Assembly (NCBI RefSeq): GCF_042684505.1
Contig: NZ_JBHULT010000006.1
Coordinates: 558,001-622,000 of the forward strand
Length of the DNA stretch: 64,000 nucleotides
Direction of reading: 5' to 3'
Source: Salinimicrobium flavum
GTDB lineage: Bacteria; Bacteroidota; Bacteroidia; Flavobacteriales; Flavobacteriaceae
Part shown: positions 18,074-27,096 of the stretch, piece after piece
Numbering within the stretch: position 1 is the stretch's first letter
Layout of the letters: each line of letters opens with the position of its first letter
Position numbers and translations under genes: made by a program
The notes under the pieces: generated by a model
Told to the model about the DNA's origin: nothing
The model's database searches: none
Seen by the model: only the letters and a program-made list of their open reading frames with translations

Positions 18074-19102
18074 TTAATTTGCTTTATATTCTTTAACCGC
18101 TTCTACGAAGGCTTTAGCATTTTCAACAGGAATGTCTGGCAGGATACCATGCCCAAGGTTAACGATATATTTGTCTTTGCCGAATTCATTGATCATAGTA
18201 TGTACCATAGTCCTAATTTCGGAAGGTGGCGAATAGAGTCTGCTGGGGTCAAAGTTGCCCTGTAGGGTGATCTCTCCTCCGCTTAGCTTTCTTGCCATTT
18301 TCGGGGAACAAGTCCAGTCTACACCCAATGCAGCCGCTCCTGAAACCGCCATCTTGTCAAGCGCGAACCAGCATCCTTTTCCAAAGGCAATCACATGGGT
18401 ATCGCCTTTGAGGGCATCTATGATCTGCTGGATATATTTCCATGAGAATTCTTCGTAATCTGTGGGGGAAAGCATCCCGCCCCAGGAATCAAAGATCTGC
18501 ACGGCGTCAACTCCGGCTTCCACCTTTGCCTTAAGATAACTTATCGTGGTATCGGTTATTTTTTGAAGCAGAGTATGGGCCGCCTGGGGATTGGTAAAAC
18601 AAAATTTCTTTGCAATATCAAAATTCTTGGATCCCTGCCCTTGTACCGCATAACAAAGTATGGTCCAAGGGGAGCCGGCAAAACCTATAAGAGGTACTTC
18701 ATCATTTAGTTCTTTCTTGGTCATTTTGATCGCCTCCATGACGTAACCAAGAGTTTCATGAACATCTGGCACGATCACCTTGTGAACATCTTCCATAGTC
18801 CTAATGGGATTGGGAAGCCAGGGACCTACCCCAGGTCTCATCTCCACCTCAATATTCATCGCTTGAGGCACTACAAGAATATCACTGAAAAGTATCGCTG
18901 CATCTGTACCAATCTGGTGTATTGGCATAACGGTGATCTCTGTGGCCAGTTCAGGGGTACGGCACCGGGTGAAAAAATCATATTTTTCCTTTAGCTTGAT
19001 GAAATCGGGCAGGTACCTTCCTGCCTGTCTCATCATCCACACCGGCGGACGTTCTACGGTCTCACCTTTTAAAGCTCTAAGAAACAGATCGTTTTTTATC
19101 AT
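18074..19102 (-). CDS. hemE: Uroporphyrinogen decarboxylase
   Basis: The 342-residue enzyme decarboxylates the four acetate side chains of uroporphyrinogen III. Signatures PPVWMMRQAGRYLPDF (near residues 20-35) and IGFAGSPWTILCYAVQG are both present, as is the FDSWGGMLSP loop. It is now separated from hemD by a transposase gene and hairpin repeats (19103-19774). It is followed at 1 nt by the unknown hem-operon gene. Confidence 0.97.
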   Translation of the reverse strand: MIKNDLFLRALKGETVERPPVWMMRQAGRYLPDFIKLKEKYDFFTRCRTPELATEITVMPIHQIGTDAAILFSDILVVPQAMNIEVEMRPGVGPWLPNPIRTMEDVHKVIVPDVHETLGYVMEAIKMTKKELNDEVPLIGFAGSPWTILCYAVQGQGSKNFDIAKKFCFTNPQAAHTLLQKITDTTISYLKAKVEAGVDAVQIFDSWGGMLSPTDYEEFSWKYIQQIIDALKGDTHVIAFGKGCWFALDKMAVSGAAALGVDWTCSPKMARKLSGGEITLQGNFDPSRLYSPPSEIRTMVHTMINEFGKDKYIVNLGHGILPDIPVENAKAFVEAVKEYKAN

Positions 19103-19136
19103 AAATATATTATTATTCTAAAGTTAATATTTCAGA

Positions 19137-19676
19137 CTAAGAAAGTCTGCGGATGTCATGAACTTCCTGGAAATTCACTTTATCTCCAAAAATATTAAGA
19201 ATTTCTTCTGTCTTCAAAATGCTAAAAGAACCATTCATTACTTCCTTATAGGATGAATAAGAATAGTTTTTAAAATCTTCCCCAAAGTGGATTTGAGGAT
19301 TTAAATTTACGTAGATAATTAGTTGTTTGAGGTACTTCTCGCTATCTACTTTTATTTTTCTGAAACGCTTTTCGAATAAACTGCCGCTTCTGTCTTCAGC
19401 CTTATTAAAGGCTTTTGCATAGGAATTAAAGAAATTTGAAAAGCTTTGGGTAACCTCTTTTGATTCCCCTTCAACCCTTACCACAAAATGAAAGTGGTTT
19501 TGGAGAAGACAATAAGCAAAAGTTGATACTTTACCTGATAAATATTTTCTGTACTGTTTAAGGAAGTATTCCCTGTTTTGTGCATTAGAAAAGATGTTCG
19601 ATCTATTAATCCCTCTGTTATAGATGTGGTAATAACAATCTTTTTCTAATGTTTCTAGTTTCATTTTTTTCTTCAA
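19137..19676 (-). CDS. REP-associated tyrosine transposase (RAYT, Y1/HUH family)
   Basis: The 179-residue single-domain protein has the HUH motif in QNHFHFVVRV and a candidate catalytic tyrosine in the helix YLKQLIIYVNLNPQIHF. The N-terminus (DCYYHIYNRGINRSNIF) is the standard opening of Y1_Tnp/RAYT proteins. RAYTs nick and join single-stranded REP palindromes and are usually domesticated, single-copy genes. Just upstream are two REP-like hairpins. The stop codon region also contains a short palindrome (CAGACT/AGTCTG). It interrupts the hemD-hemE junction on the same strand, so the operon can still be read through. Confidence 0.88.
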   Translation of the reverse strand: MKKKMKLETLEKDCYYHIYNRGINRSNIFSNAQNREYFLKQYRKYLSGKVSTFAYCLLQNHFHFVVRVEGESKEVTQSFSNFFNSYAKAFNKAEDRSGSLFEKRFRKIKVDSEKYLKQLIIYVNLNPQIHFGEDFKNYSYSSYKEVMNGSFSILKTEEILNIFGDKVNFQEVHDIRRLS

Positions 19677-19677
19677 C

Positions 19678-19712
19678 AGACCTGCAAGGTCTTTTTTTGA
19701 CCTTGTAGGTCT
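19678..19712. repeat. REP-like hairpin 1 next to RAYT gene
   Basis: AGACCTGCAAGGTC (19678-19691) pairs with GACCTTGTAGGTCT (19699-19712) over 14 positions with a single G-T wobble, around a loop of seven T. It lies directly before the RAYT start codon. The same core (ACCTgCAAGG) recurs in hairpin 2. Confidence 0.8.
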
Positions 19713-19732
19713 TCATGGAATCTACTTCAAAA

Positions 19733-19763
19733 AACCTACAAGGTTTTGGAAACCTTGCAGGTC
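19733..19763. repeat. REP-like hairpin 2 (second half of a BIME-like pair)
   Basis: AACCTACAAGGTTT (19733-19746) pairs with AAACCTTGCAGGTC (19750-19763), 12 of 14 positions, around a TGG loop. Hairpins 1 and 2 share their core and are 20 nt apart, like a bacterial interspersed mosaic element served by the adjacent RAYT. Confidence 0.75.
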
Positions 19764-19774
19764 AGTAGTTGTTT

Positions 19775-20488
19775 TTACTTAAATTTCTTTACCGCCTGTA
19801 CGATCAGGTTCTCAGTGGTTGGTTTGTTGGCAACCACGATATTCCCGGTGTATTTTTCAGCTTCAGAAGCGGTTGTTTTTCCTATACAGAAAGCAATACT
19901 TTCTTCGGCAGTATTTTCCGAATAAAAGCTTTGCACTGCACTGGGGCTAAAAAAAAGCACTCCATCAAAGATACGATCTATTTTTTTCGGCTCCAGGAGA
20001 GTATCGTAAACTTCGATCTCGATAAGTCTTACTCCGTTCGCCTTTAATGTATCGGGAAGTGCAGGATGTCTATTCTTTCCGCAAAAAAACAGGAAATCCT
20101 CCTTCTGGTAGTTTTTTACAATAGCATCTGCCAGGATATTTCCATAGTCAGCAGCTTTCACTACTGTGAAATCATTCTCTTTAAGAAGAGCTGCGGTTTT
20201 TTCACCCACGCAAAATACATTTCTGGTCCTTAACTGGGAAACAGCGGGATGATCAAGTATTGCCTTTACCGCATTTTTACTGGTAAAAATTATATTTTCA
20301 GGAATGCTGTTTAACTGAAAATTGAGGGAAACTATAGAAATGAATTCCTTTTCTACCAGTCCAATTCCTGCATTAAGAATCAACTCCTTTTGAGCGGGTG
20401 TAAGTGTTTTGGTAGAAAGAAGGCTTTTAGTTCCTGCAACATGCGTTGCTGGCGAAGGTTTTACTTCCGGATTGGTTTTATTTTTCAA
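19775..20488 (-). CDS. hemD: Uroporphyrinogen-III synthase
   Basis: The 237-residue enzyme cyclises hydroxymethylbilane to uroporphyrinogen III with ring D inversion. HemD sequences vary widely; the call rests on IIFTSKNAVKAIL, VFCVGEKTAALL, FFCGKNRHPALPDTL, GVLFFSPSAVQSFY and CIGKTTASEAEKY, plus position directly after hemC. The start appears to be a TTG at 20488, with no nearby ATG, so the first 20 or so residues are uncertain. Confidence 0.9.
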   Translation of the reverse strand: MKNKTNPEVKPSPATHVAGTKSLLSTKTLTPAQKELILNAGIGLVEKEFISIVSLNFQLNSIPENIIFTSKNAVKAILDHPAVSQLRTRNVFCVGEKTAALLKENDFTVVKAADYGNILADAIVKNYQKEDFLFFCGKNRHPALPDTLKANGVRLIEIEVYDTLLEPKKIDRIFDGVLFFSPSAVQSFYSENTAEESIAFCIGKTTASEAEKYTGNIVVANKPTTENLIVQAVKKFK

Positions 20489-20523
20489 AATGTTAATTTG
20501 GTAAGGGGAACGGATAATATTTT

Positions 20524-21444
20524 TTAGCCTTTGGTGTTAATGAGCTTTTTGATCTCTTTCATCAATTCGGCACCACCTGCTGCAAGAACTTCCTCAGCAC
20601 AGGCTTTTCCAAAACCTTCATTTTCTGTAACCGGGATCGTTTTTTCAGTTCCTATCTTTTTGCTTCCGTCAAGGCTGAAAAGGGCACCTTTAAAATGAAT
20701 GTTGTCTCCTTCAATCACGGCAAGAGCACCAATAGGGGCAGTACAGCCTCCCTCAAGAGTACGTAAAAATTCCCGTTCTATATGGACGCAGATCTCAGAT
20801 TCTTCATGGTTTAGGGCAGAAAGTGCCTTGCGGCAAAATTCATCCTCTTCCTTTGCCACTACCAGCATTGCTCCCTGCGCGGGGGCCGGAATCATCCATT
20901 TTAAATCTGAATATGATTCAGGTTTGAGGTTTATTCTTTCAAGTCCGGCAGCAGCAAAAATGGCTCCGTTCCATTCATTGTCTTCCAGTTTCTGCATGCG
21001 GGTATTCACATTTCCGCGGAGGTCTACCACTTCGTGATTGGGGTATTTGTGCAGCCACTGAGCTTTTCTCCTAAGACTTCCCGTAGCGATTATTCCTTCA
21101 GTGTTAAGAAAATCGGTTCCTTTGTGAACTAAAATATCCTGTGTATGTGCCCTTTTAAGTACCGCAGCTTCCACGATCCCTTTGGGAAGGGCAGTAGGGA
21201 CATCTTTCATGGAATGCACGGCAATATCGATCGTGTTGGTCAACATCGCCACATCCAGGGTCTTGGTAAAGATCCCGGTGATCCCGAATTCATATAAAGG
21301 TTTGTCTAAGACCAGATCTCCCTGAGATTTGACGGGAACAAGTTCGGTTTGATATCCTAATTTTTCGAGGGCCTGCTTTACGGTGTTAGCCTGCCACATG
21401 GCAAGTTCACTGTCACGTGTTCCTATTCGGATCGTTTTTTTCAT
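20524..21444 (-). CDS. hemC: Hydroxymethylbilane synthase (porphobilinogen deaminase)
   Basis: The 306-residue enzyme polymerises four porphobilinogens on a dipyrromethane cofactor. Conserved features are IRIGTRDSELAMWQA, VHSMKDVPTALP, ATGSLRRKAQWLH and the cofactor-cysteine loop LEGGCTAPIGALA. Its ATG overlaps the hemA stop (ATGA), indicating coupled translation. It is 35 nt upstream of hemD. Confidence 0.97.
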   Translation of the reverse strand: MKKTIRIGTRDSELAMWQANTVKQALEKLGYQTELVPVKSQGDLVLDKPLYEFGITGIFTKTLDVAMLTNTIDIAVHSMKDVPTALPKGIVEAAVLKRAHTQDILVHKGTDFLNTEGIIATGSLRRKAQWLHKYPNHEVVDLRGNVNTRMQKLEDNEWNGAIFAAAGLERINLKPESYSDLKWMIPAPAQGAMLVVAKEEDEFCRKALSALNHEESEICVHIEREFLRTLEGGCTAPIGALAVIEGDNIHFKGALFSLDGSKKIGTEKTIPVTENEGFGKACAEEVLAAGGAELMKEIKKLINTKG

Positions 21445-22700
21445 TTTCTTACCGGGTCTTCCAGTTGAAACATTCTCTGGATAAGCTCCAGACTTTCATC
21501 GGTAGTATTGGAATCCCCTTTTAGATGATTGGCAAAATGATTCATTATTTTCTGAATGATCCTGTCGCTTATGATCTCTGCCTGCTGGTCATTGAAATCA
21601 GATATTTTTCTACGCTGAAAATCTATCTCAGCATCTTTCATATCCTTGAATTTTTTCTTCAGGGCCTTGATCGTTGGGGCAAATTTTCTGGTCTCCAGCC
21701 AGGAAATGAACTCTGATTCTATTTCTGAAATAATGGTTTTCGCCTGCGGAATAGATTCCTTTCTGCGCTCCAGGGTTTCATCTGTCATTTGCGACAAATG
21801 GTCCAGGTGGATCAATTTCACTCCTGAAAGCTCCTGCACATCATCTGCCACGTTCTTCGGAATAGAAAGATCCAGGATCAACAATTCTTTTTTGTTGTAG
21901 ATAAGTTCCCGGGTGATAGTGGGATTCTGAGCTCCTGTAGCCACAATAAGGATATCTGCCTGCCTTATCTCTGCCTGCAGGTCTGCATAGTCCTTAACGG
22001 TGAGGTCAAATTTGCCGGCGATCTTTTCGGCTTTGTTCTTGGTGCGGTTGATCAAAGTGATCTTATGGTTGCCGGTATGCTTCACCAGGTTCTCACAAGT
22101 GTTCCTTCCTATTTTTCCTGTTCCGAAGAGTAAAATATTCTTCTCTGCGGGATTCTCATAATTCTGAAGAATATATTGTACAGAAGCAAAACTCACCGAA
22201 GTAGCCCCCGATGAGATCTGGGTTTCGTTCTTTATCCTTTTGCTTGCTTGTATCACCGCATTGATAAGACGTTCAAAGAAAGGATTGGCAACTCCTGCAT
22301 CGCGGGACTGTATAAAAGCCGTCTTTAGCTGGCTAATGATCTCGAAATCCCCCAGGATCTGGCTGTCAAGACCGGTCCCCACCCTAAACATATGGGAAAT
22401 GGCCTCCTTGTTTTTGTATACATAGGCAACCTTTTCAAATTCTTCTACAGTACCATGTGTATGTTCGCAAAGTAGCTTTATCAATTGAAAAGGGTGCTGG
22501 GCAAAACCGTAGATTTCGGTCCTGTTGCAGGTTGAGGTCACGATTAATCCATCAATGCCTTCCTCTTTGGCCTGTAGTAACAGGTTCTTTTTGCCCTGAT
22601 CATCCAGGCTAAAGTGGCCTCTTATTTCCGCATCGGCTTTCTTGTAGCTTAAACCAATGGTGTAAAAATGTTTTCCTCTCGAAATATTATAATCTTCCAT
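21441..22700 (-). CDS. hemA: Glutamyl-tRNA reductase
   Basis: This is the first committed enzyme of the C5 heme pathway, reducing Glu-tRNA to glutamate-1-semialdehyde with NADPH. The catalytic cysteine is in TSTCNRTEIYGF, the NADPH-binding loop is LLFGTGKIGRNTCENL, and the C-terminal dimerisation helix is present. I chose the ATG at 22700 (MEDYNISRGKHFYTIGLSYKK, 419 residues), which lies just downstream of a good promoter. hemL is not in the window. Confidence 0.96.
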   Translation of the reverse strand: MEDYNISRGKHFYTIGLSYKKADAEIRGHFSLDDQGKKNLLLQAKEEGIDGLIVTSTCNRTEIYGFAQHPFQLIKLLCEHTHGTVEEFEKVAYVYKNKEAISHMFRVGTGLDSQILGDFEIISQLKTAFIQSRDAGVANPFFERLINAVIQASKRIKNETQISSGATSVSFASVQYILQNYENPAEKNILLFGTGKIGRNTCENLVKHTGNHKITLINRTKNKAEKIAGKFDLTVKDYADLQAEIRQADILIVATGAQNPTITRELIYNKKELLILDLSIPKNVADDVQELSGVKLIHLDHLSQMTDETLERRKESIPQAKTIISEIESEFISWLETRKFAPTIKALKKKFKDMKDAEIDFQRRKISDFNDQQAEIISDRIIQKIMNHFANHLKGDSNTTDESLELIQRMFQLEDPVRK

Positions 22701-22724
22701 GTACCTGATTAGGAATTCAAACAG

Positions 22725-22756
22725 CAAAATTAAGACAAGACTAAACCAAAAAACAA
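22725..22756 (-). promoter_or_regulatory. hem operon promoter
   Basis: On the minus strand TTG (22754-22756) and TAATTTTG (22725-22732) are separated by 21 nt, an exact Bacteroidota promoter layout, 24 nt before the hemA ATG. The rest of the hemA/AraC spacer contains an ATTAGG/CCTAAT inverted repeat (22860-22882) just before the regulator start, which might be an operator. Confidence 0.6.
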
Positions 22757-22885
22757 CGCTAAAAGTACTATTTTTATCGCTTCACGTGATTTTAGGGTAA
22801 AAACTGACATTGATCATATTTTTCAGTAATTTTACCTATGTAAAGGGCATGTACCGGAAATTAGGTCAAAACTGTCCCTAATAAT

Positions 22886-23803
22886 ATGATTCAGGTCAGG
22901 ATGGAGAACATGGAAAAAAATATCGCTGGAGGGATTTTTGAAAAGACAAAACTTGAAGAAGGGTTCTATCTTTTGAAGTTCCAGAATGAGCAGAAGCAGC
23001 CGGTAAAGGTGCTTCGCAATATCAATAGCAAGTTCATTCAATTCCATTTTTCAGGTAAAGGGGAAAGCAGGTTTTTCTTTAATAACGGAAGTTATAAGAT
23101 CCCTCTTTCCGAAGAGAATTCACTTCTGCTTTACAATCCTAAAAGAGACCTACCCATAGATATGGAACTTCAGCCCAACAGTTGGTTGATCTCCATTGTA
23201 ATCTCTATTAAGAAATTCCATTCACTATTTTCGGAAGAAGCAGGTTACATTAGTTTCCTGCAGCTGGAAAACCGGGATAAACAGTATTACAAGGAAGTTC
23301 CGCTGTCACCGGGAATGGTCATCGTATTGAACCAGGTGGCGAATTACAATATTGTTCCCACTATTAAAAACCTTTACTATAAAGCCAAAGCCTACGAGTT
23401 GCTTAGTCTCTACTTTAACCGTTCTGAAGATCCTGATGTTGAGCAGTGCCCGTTCCTGAGTGATGAAGAGAATGTTCTTAAAATAAGGAAAGCAAAGGAT
23501 ATCATTATCGCCAATATGGCCGAACCTCCTTCGCTACAGGAGCTTTCCAACCAAATTGGTCTTAGTCTTAAAAAATTAAAAGAAGGATTTAAACAAATCT
23601 ATGGGGACTCAGTCTATAGTTTTTTATTCGACTATAAAATGGAATATGCCAGGAAATTGCTGGACACCGGGGAATATAATGTAAACGAGGTGGGCTTAAA
23701 GGTTGGCTACAGTACTTCGAGCCACTTTATTGCCGCCTTTAAAAAGAAATTCGGGACCACTCCAAAGAAATACCTGATGTCGCTTACCTCAGACTCGGGT
23801 TAG
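22886..23803 (+). CDS. AraC-family transcriptional regulator
   Basis: The 305-residue protein has a variable N-terminal sensor region (about 1-190) and a C-terminal AraC double helix-turn-helix (about 205-300). The second HTH shows the family signature NVNEVGLKVGYSTSSHFIAAFKKKFG followed by TPKKYL. It lies between the divergent hemA operon and hemH, so regulation of heme synthesis or iron use is a fair inference. The first or fourth Met-region start (22886 or 22901) cannot be distinguished. Confidence 0.9.
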   Translation: MIQVRMENMEKNIAGGIFEKTKLEEGFYLLKFQNEQKQPVKVLRNINSKFIQFHFSGKGESRFFFNNGSYKIPLSEENSLLLYNPKRDLPIDMELQPNSWLISIVISIKKFHSLFSEEAGYISFLQLENRDKQYYKEVPLSPGMVIVLNQVANYNIVPTIKNLYYKAKAYELLSLYFNRSEDPDVEQCPFLSDEENVLKIRKAKDIIIANMAEPPSLQELSNQIGLSLKKLKEGFKQIYGDSVYSFLFDYKMEYARKLLDTGEYNVNEVGLKVGYSTSSHFIAAFKKKFGTTPKKYLMSLTSDSG

Positions 23804-23851
23804 ATAAATCAAAGCAATGGGGTTATAAGACTATAATCTCCGGAAACCTTT

Positions 23852-23880
23852 TTTGTCACTATTTATTAATTGTATTTTTG
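23852..23880 (+). promoter_or_regulatory. hemH promoter
   Basis: TTTG (23852-23855), a 17-nt spacer and TATTTTTG (23873-23880) match the Bacteroidota promoter pattern, ending 17 nt before the hemH ATG. This also argues against the longer in-frame start at 23853. Confidence 0.65.
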
Positions 23881-23897
23881 GAAACAAATTACGGGCT

Positions 23898-24929
23898 ATG
23901 AGTAAAGGTGTTTTGCTGGTCAATCTTGGATCACCGGACAGTACAGATCCAAAAGATGTTAAAAAATATCTGGATGAATTCCTGATGGATGAACGGGTGA
24001 TCGATGTTCCTTACTGGGCACGAACCCTTTTGGTTAGAGGGATCATCCTTAACACCCGCCCCAAAAAGTCTGCAGAGGCTTACGAAAAGATCTGGTGGGA
24101 GGAAGGATCTCCATTAATTGTGCTTTCAGAAAGATTACAGGAAAAAGTTGATGCCCTCACCTCTGTTCCAATCGCTTTGGCCATGCGTTATGGAAAACCG
24201 AATATTTTGAGCGGTTTACAGGAACTGCACGACAAAGGGGTGGATGAGGTATTGGTTTTCCCGCTGTACCCTCAGTTTGCCATGGCCACTACGGAAACTA
24301 TTCTGGTACTGGCAGAAGAACTTCGGAAAAAACATTTTCCGGAAATGCAATTCACTTCAGTTCCTGCCTTTTACAATCACGCCGATTATATTCGTGTCCT
24401 TTCCAACAGTATTTCAGAAAGCCTGAAAGATGTTGAATTTGAACATCTGCTTTTCTCCTATCACGGAGTTCCGGAAAGGCACATCAGGAAAAGTGATATT
24501 ACCAAATCCCACTGTAAGATCAATGATACTTGTTGCCAGACACCTTCAGCAGCTCATCAATTCTGCTACAGGCACCAGTGTTATGAGTCTACAAGATTGG
24601 TAGCAGAAACCCTGGGACTCGAAAAAGACAAATATTCGGTATCCTTTCAATCGAGACTGGGATTTGATCCATGGTTGAAACCTTATACAGACAGGACCAT
24701 TGAAAGATTGGGTCTTGAAGGGACCAGGAAACTGGCGATCGTGACCCCGGCCTTTGTATCAGATTGTCTTGAGACCCTTGAAGAGATCGCCATGGAAGGG
24801 AAGGAGATCTTTGAAGAGGTGGGAGGAAAGGAATTTACGGTGGTTCCCTGTCTGAATGATCGTGATGAATGGGTTAAGGTTCTGGCGAGATGGATCGATG
24901 AATGGGCCATGCAACCTGTTACGGCTTAA
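23898..24929 (+). CDS. hemH: Ferrochelatase
   Basis: The 343-residue enzyme inserts Fe2+ into protoporphyrin IX. Family motifs are KGVLLVNLGSPDS at the N-terminus, the metal-site histidine in LLFSYHGVPERHIRKSD, and SFQSRLGFDPWLKPYT with TPAFVSDCLETLEEI. Four cysteines (CKINDTCCQ, CYRHQCYE) lie in the middle, as in some [2Fe-2S]-free bacterial members. The start at 23898 was chosen from the motif position and the promoter. Confidence 0.95.
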   Translation: MSKGVLLVNLGSPDSTDPKDVKKYLDEFLMDERVIDVPYWARTLLVRGIILNTRPKKSAEAYEKIWWEEGSPLIVLSERLQEKVDALTSVPIALAMRYGKPNILSGLQELHDKGVDEVLVFPLYPQFAMATTETILVLAEELRKKHFPEMQFTSVPAFYNHADYIRVLSNSISESLKDVEFEHLLFSYHGVPERHIRKSDITKSHCKINDTCCQTPSAAHQFCYRHQCYESTRLVAETLGLEKDKYSVSFQSRLGFDPWLKPYTDRTIERLGLEGTRKLAIVTPAFVSDCLETLEEIAMEGKEIFEEVGGKEFTVVPCLNDRDEWVKVLARWIDEWAMQPVTA

Positions 24930-25042
24930 AAAATGATTAAAAAGGAGGTGGTTTTAGACAGGAACTTTCCGAAGAAACCATTTTAGAAAAGTTACATTTG
25001 TTGAGGAAGAGCTAAAAAACAGTATTGAATAAAACCTGAGAG

Positions 25043-25591
25043 GTGGAATATTACAGCTACATCAAAGCTTTACATCTTATTTTCGTGATCACCTGGTTTG
25101 CCGGCCTTTTTTACATTCCCAGGCTTTTTATTTACCATATCGAGGCTAACGAAAAAGCAGAACCCGAGAGATCCATTTTAATTGCCCAGTTCAAGATAAT
25201 GACTCAAAGGTTGTGGTATATTATTACCTGGCCTTCTGCAATTCTGGCGAGCCTATTTGCTTTTTGGCTGCTCTACCTTTTCCCTTCCTGGCTTAAAATG
25301 GACTGGATGCTTATAAAACTTGGTTTTGTGGTGCTTCTTTACCTGTACCACTGGAAGTCGCACCTCATTTTTAAAGAACTTCAGAATAACGTGGTTAAAT
25401 GGACCTCTAACCAAATGAGGATGTGGAATGAAGGGTCTACCCTTATACTTTTTGCCGTGGTCTTTCTTGTTATTGTCAGAGATGCGGTGAACTGGATCTA
25501 TGGGGTAATAGGCATTTTCCTTTTGGCGGTAATATTAATGCTTGGAATAAAGCTGTATAAAAGGTTACGCACCAGGAACGGTGAACTTTGA
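25043..25591 (+). CDS. hemJ: Protoporphyrinogen IX oxidase HemJ
   Basis: The 182-residue membrane protein has four to five hydrophobic segments and begins with a GTG codon. The opening YIKALHLIFVITWFAGLFYIPRLFIYH carries the conserved His and the FAGLFY(I/L)PRLFVYH signature of HemJ (UPF0093), the heme-containing protoporphyrinogen oxidase. Its position after hemH completes the last two steps of heme synthesis. No HemG or HemY gene is seen here. Confidence 0.92.
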   Translation: MEYYSYIKALHLIFVITWFAGLFYIPRLFIYHIEANEKAEPERSILIAQFKIMTQRLWYIITWPSAILASLFAFWLLYLFPSWLKMDWMLIKLGFVVLLYLYHWKSHLIFKELQNNVVKWTSNQMRMWNEGSTLILFAVVFLVIVRDAVNWIYGVIGIFLLAVILMLGIKLYKRLRTRNGEL

Positions 25592-25635
25592 AAATGGTTT
25601 GATAATTGTTTATCAATAATGAGTAACAAAATTCA

Positions 25636-27090
25636 ATGAGGCTTTTAAAATTCTCCTTACGTACGCGAATCTTCCTCTCCATGATCCTATTGGTGTTGCT
25701 CGCTTCGATTCTGATTGGGGGAATTACCATTTACCAGTATAAAGAAGAGGCGAAGGAATATCATAGGGACCGGCTGGAACGTAAGGAAGAAGCCATAAGG
25801 GAGCACATTAAATTCGTTATTGAAAGTACCACCTATGAGGTGAAGGAAGAAAACGTGATCCTCATTCTGAAGGAAAGGGGGAAGATCCACGAGATCGCCC
25901 AGGTGCATAATATGCCTATTAACGTTTACAGTCTTGACGGTGAACTTATCCTGAAATCCAATCAGTCCTTTTTCAGGGACACTACAGACTTTCAGCTTGA
26001 TACAGAGATCACAGATAAATTAAGCAGTTCCTCAAAAAAACGTGTGGTAAGGCATACCGTAAAAAACGAGAAGAGATTCCAGTCTTCCTACACCTATATT
26101 TCCGATAACAAATTCAAGCCCCTGGCTATCCTTAATCTGCCTTATCTGGAAGATGATTATTTCATTACGAGAGATCTGGAGAATTTCCTGATAAGGCTGC
26201 TTGAGGTCTATCTCTTCATGCTGATGATCGCCATTGGTCTGGCTTATTTTCTCTCTAAATATATCACAAGGAGCCTAAAGACGATCTCAGATAAGATAAA
26301 CCAGACCCGTTTGGATAAAAGAAATAAGAAGATTGAGATCGAGAACGTAAGTGAAGAGATCTTTACCCTGGTGAACGCTTATAACAGTATGATCGACGAG
26401 CTGGAGGAAAGTGCGGTAAAACTGGCCACCAGTGAACGGGAACAGGCCTGGCGGGAAATGGCCAAACAGGTTGCGCATGAGATCAAGAACCCTCTTACGC
26501 CTATGCGCCTGAGCGTTCAGAATTTCCAAAGAAAATTTGATCCCTATGATCCAGAAATGCCTCAAAAAGTAGAGGAATTCAGTCAAACTTTGATCAACCA
26601 GATAGATACCATGAGTTCCATAGCCTCGGCTTTTTCGAATTTTGCGAAAATGCCGGCACAGCAGAATGAGACCTTAAATGTTCCCAAGATCGTAAAGCTG
26701 GCCCTTGATATATTCAATGAAGATTATATTATTTTCTCTGCGGAAAAGGAGGAGATCCTGGCAAAATTCGATAGAACCCAATTAATACGTGTGGTGACTA
26801 ACCTGGTCAAAAATGCTATTCAGGCTACCGAAGCTGTAGGGAACCCGGCAATCCTTGTTGCCGTGACCGAGGAAGCAGATTTTGCCTGTCTCACGGTTTC
26901 AGATAATGGGCTGGGAATTTCTGAAGAGAATAAAGAAAAAATATTTGAGCCTAAGTTTACCACCAAATCGAGTGGAATGGGCCTTGGGCTTGCCATGGTC
27001 AAGAACCTGGTTGAAAGTTGCGGGGGCAGTATCAGCTTTAGCTCCAAATTAAATAAAGGAACTATCTTTAAAGTATGTTTACCAAAATAA
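25636..27090 (+). CDS. Sensor histidine kinase (HAMP, NtrY-like)
   Basis: The 484-residue kinase has membrane segments at about 12-34 and 190-212 enclosing a periplasmic sensor, then HAMP, an H-box with the phospho-acceptor in AKQVAHEIKNPLTPMRLS (near 280) and an HATPase domain (NLVKNAIQAT, SDNGLGI, GMGLGLAMVKNLV). The KNPLTP form is typical of NtrY/NtrB-like kinases. No response regulator is adjacent, so the partner is unknown. The crotonase gene follows 6 nt later. Confidence 0.92.
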   Translation: MRLLKFSLRTRIFLSMILLVLLASILIGGITIYQYKEEAKEYHRDRLERKEEAIREHIKFVIESTTYEVKEENVILILKERGKIHEIAQVHNMPINVYSLDGELILKSNQSFFRDTTDFQLDTEITDKLSSSSKKRVVRHTVKNEKRFQSSYTYISDNKFKPLAILNLPYLEDDYFITRDLENFLIRLLEVYLFMLMIAIGLAYFLSKYITRSLKTISDKINQTRLDKRNKKIEIENVSEEIFTLVNAYNSMIDELEESAVKLATSEREQAWREMAKQVAHEIKNPLTPMRLSVQNFQRKFDPYDPEMPQKVEEFSQTLINQIDTMSSIASAFSNFAKMPAQQNETLNVPKIVKLALDIFNEDYIIFSAEKEEILAKFDRTQLIRVVTNLVKNAIQATEAVGNPAILVAVTEEADFACLTVSDNGLGISEENKEKIFEPKFTTKSSGMGLGLAMVKNLVESCGGSISFSSKLNKGTIFKVCLPK

Positions 27091-27096
27091 ATCAAC

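Noticed and set aside
19137..19763. Complete insertion sequence with terminal repeats
   Set aside because: No terminal inverted repeats or target duplication; the protein type and hairpins fit a RAYT with REP elements, not a classical IS.
24930..25042. Short readings between hemH and hemJ
   Set aside because: Under 20 codons each, with no initiation context or conserved pattern; most likely leader of hemJ.
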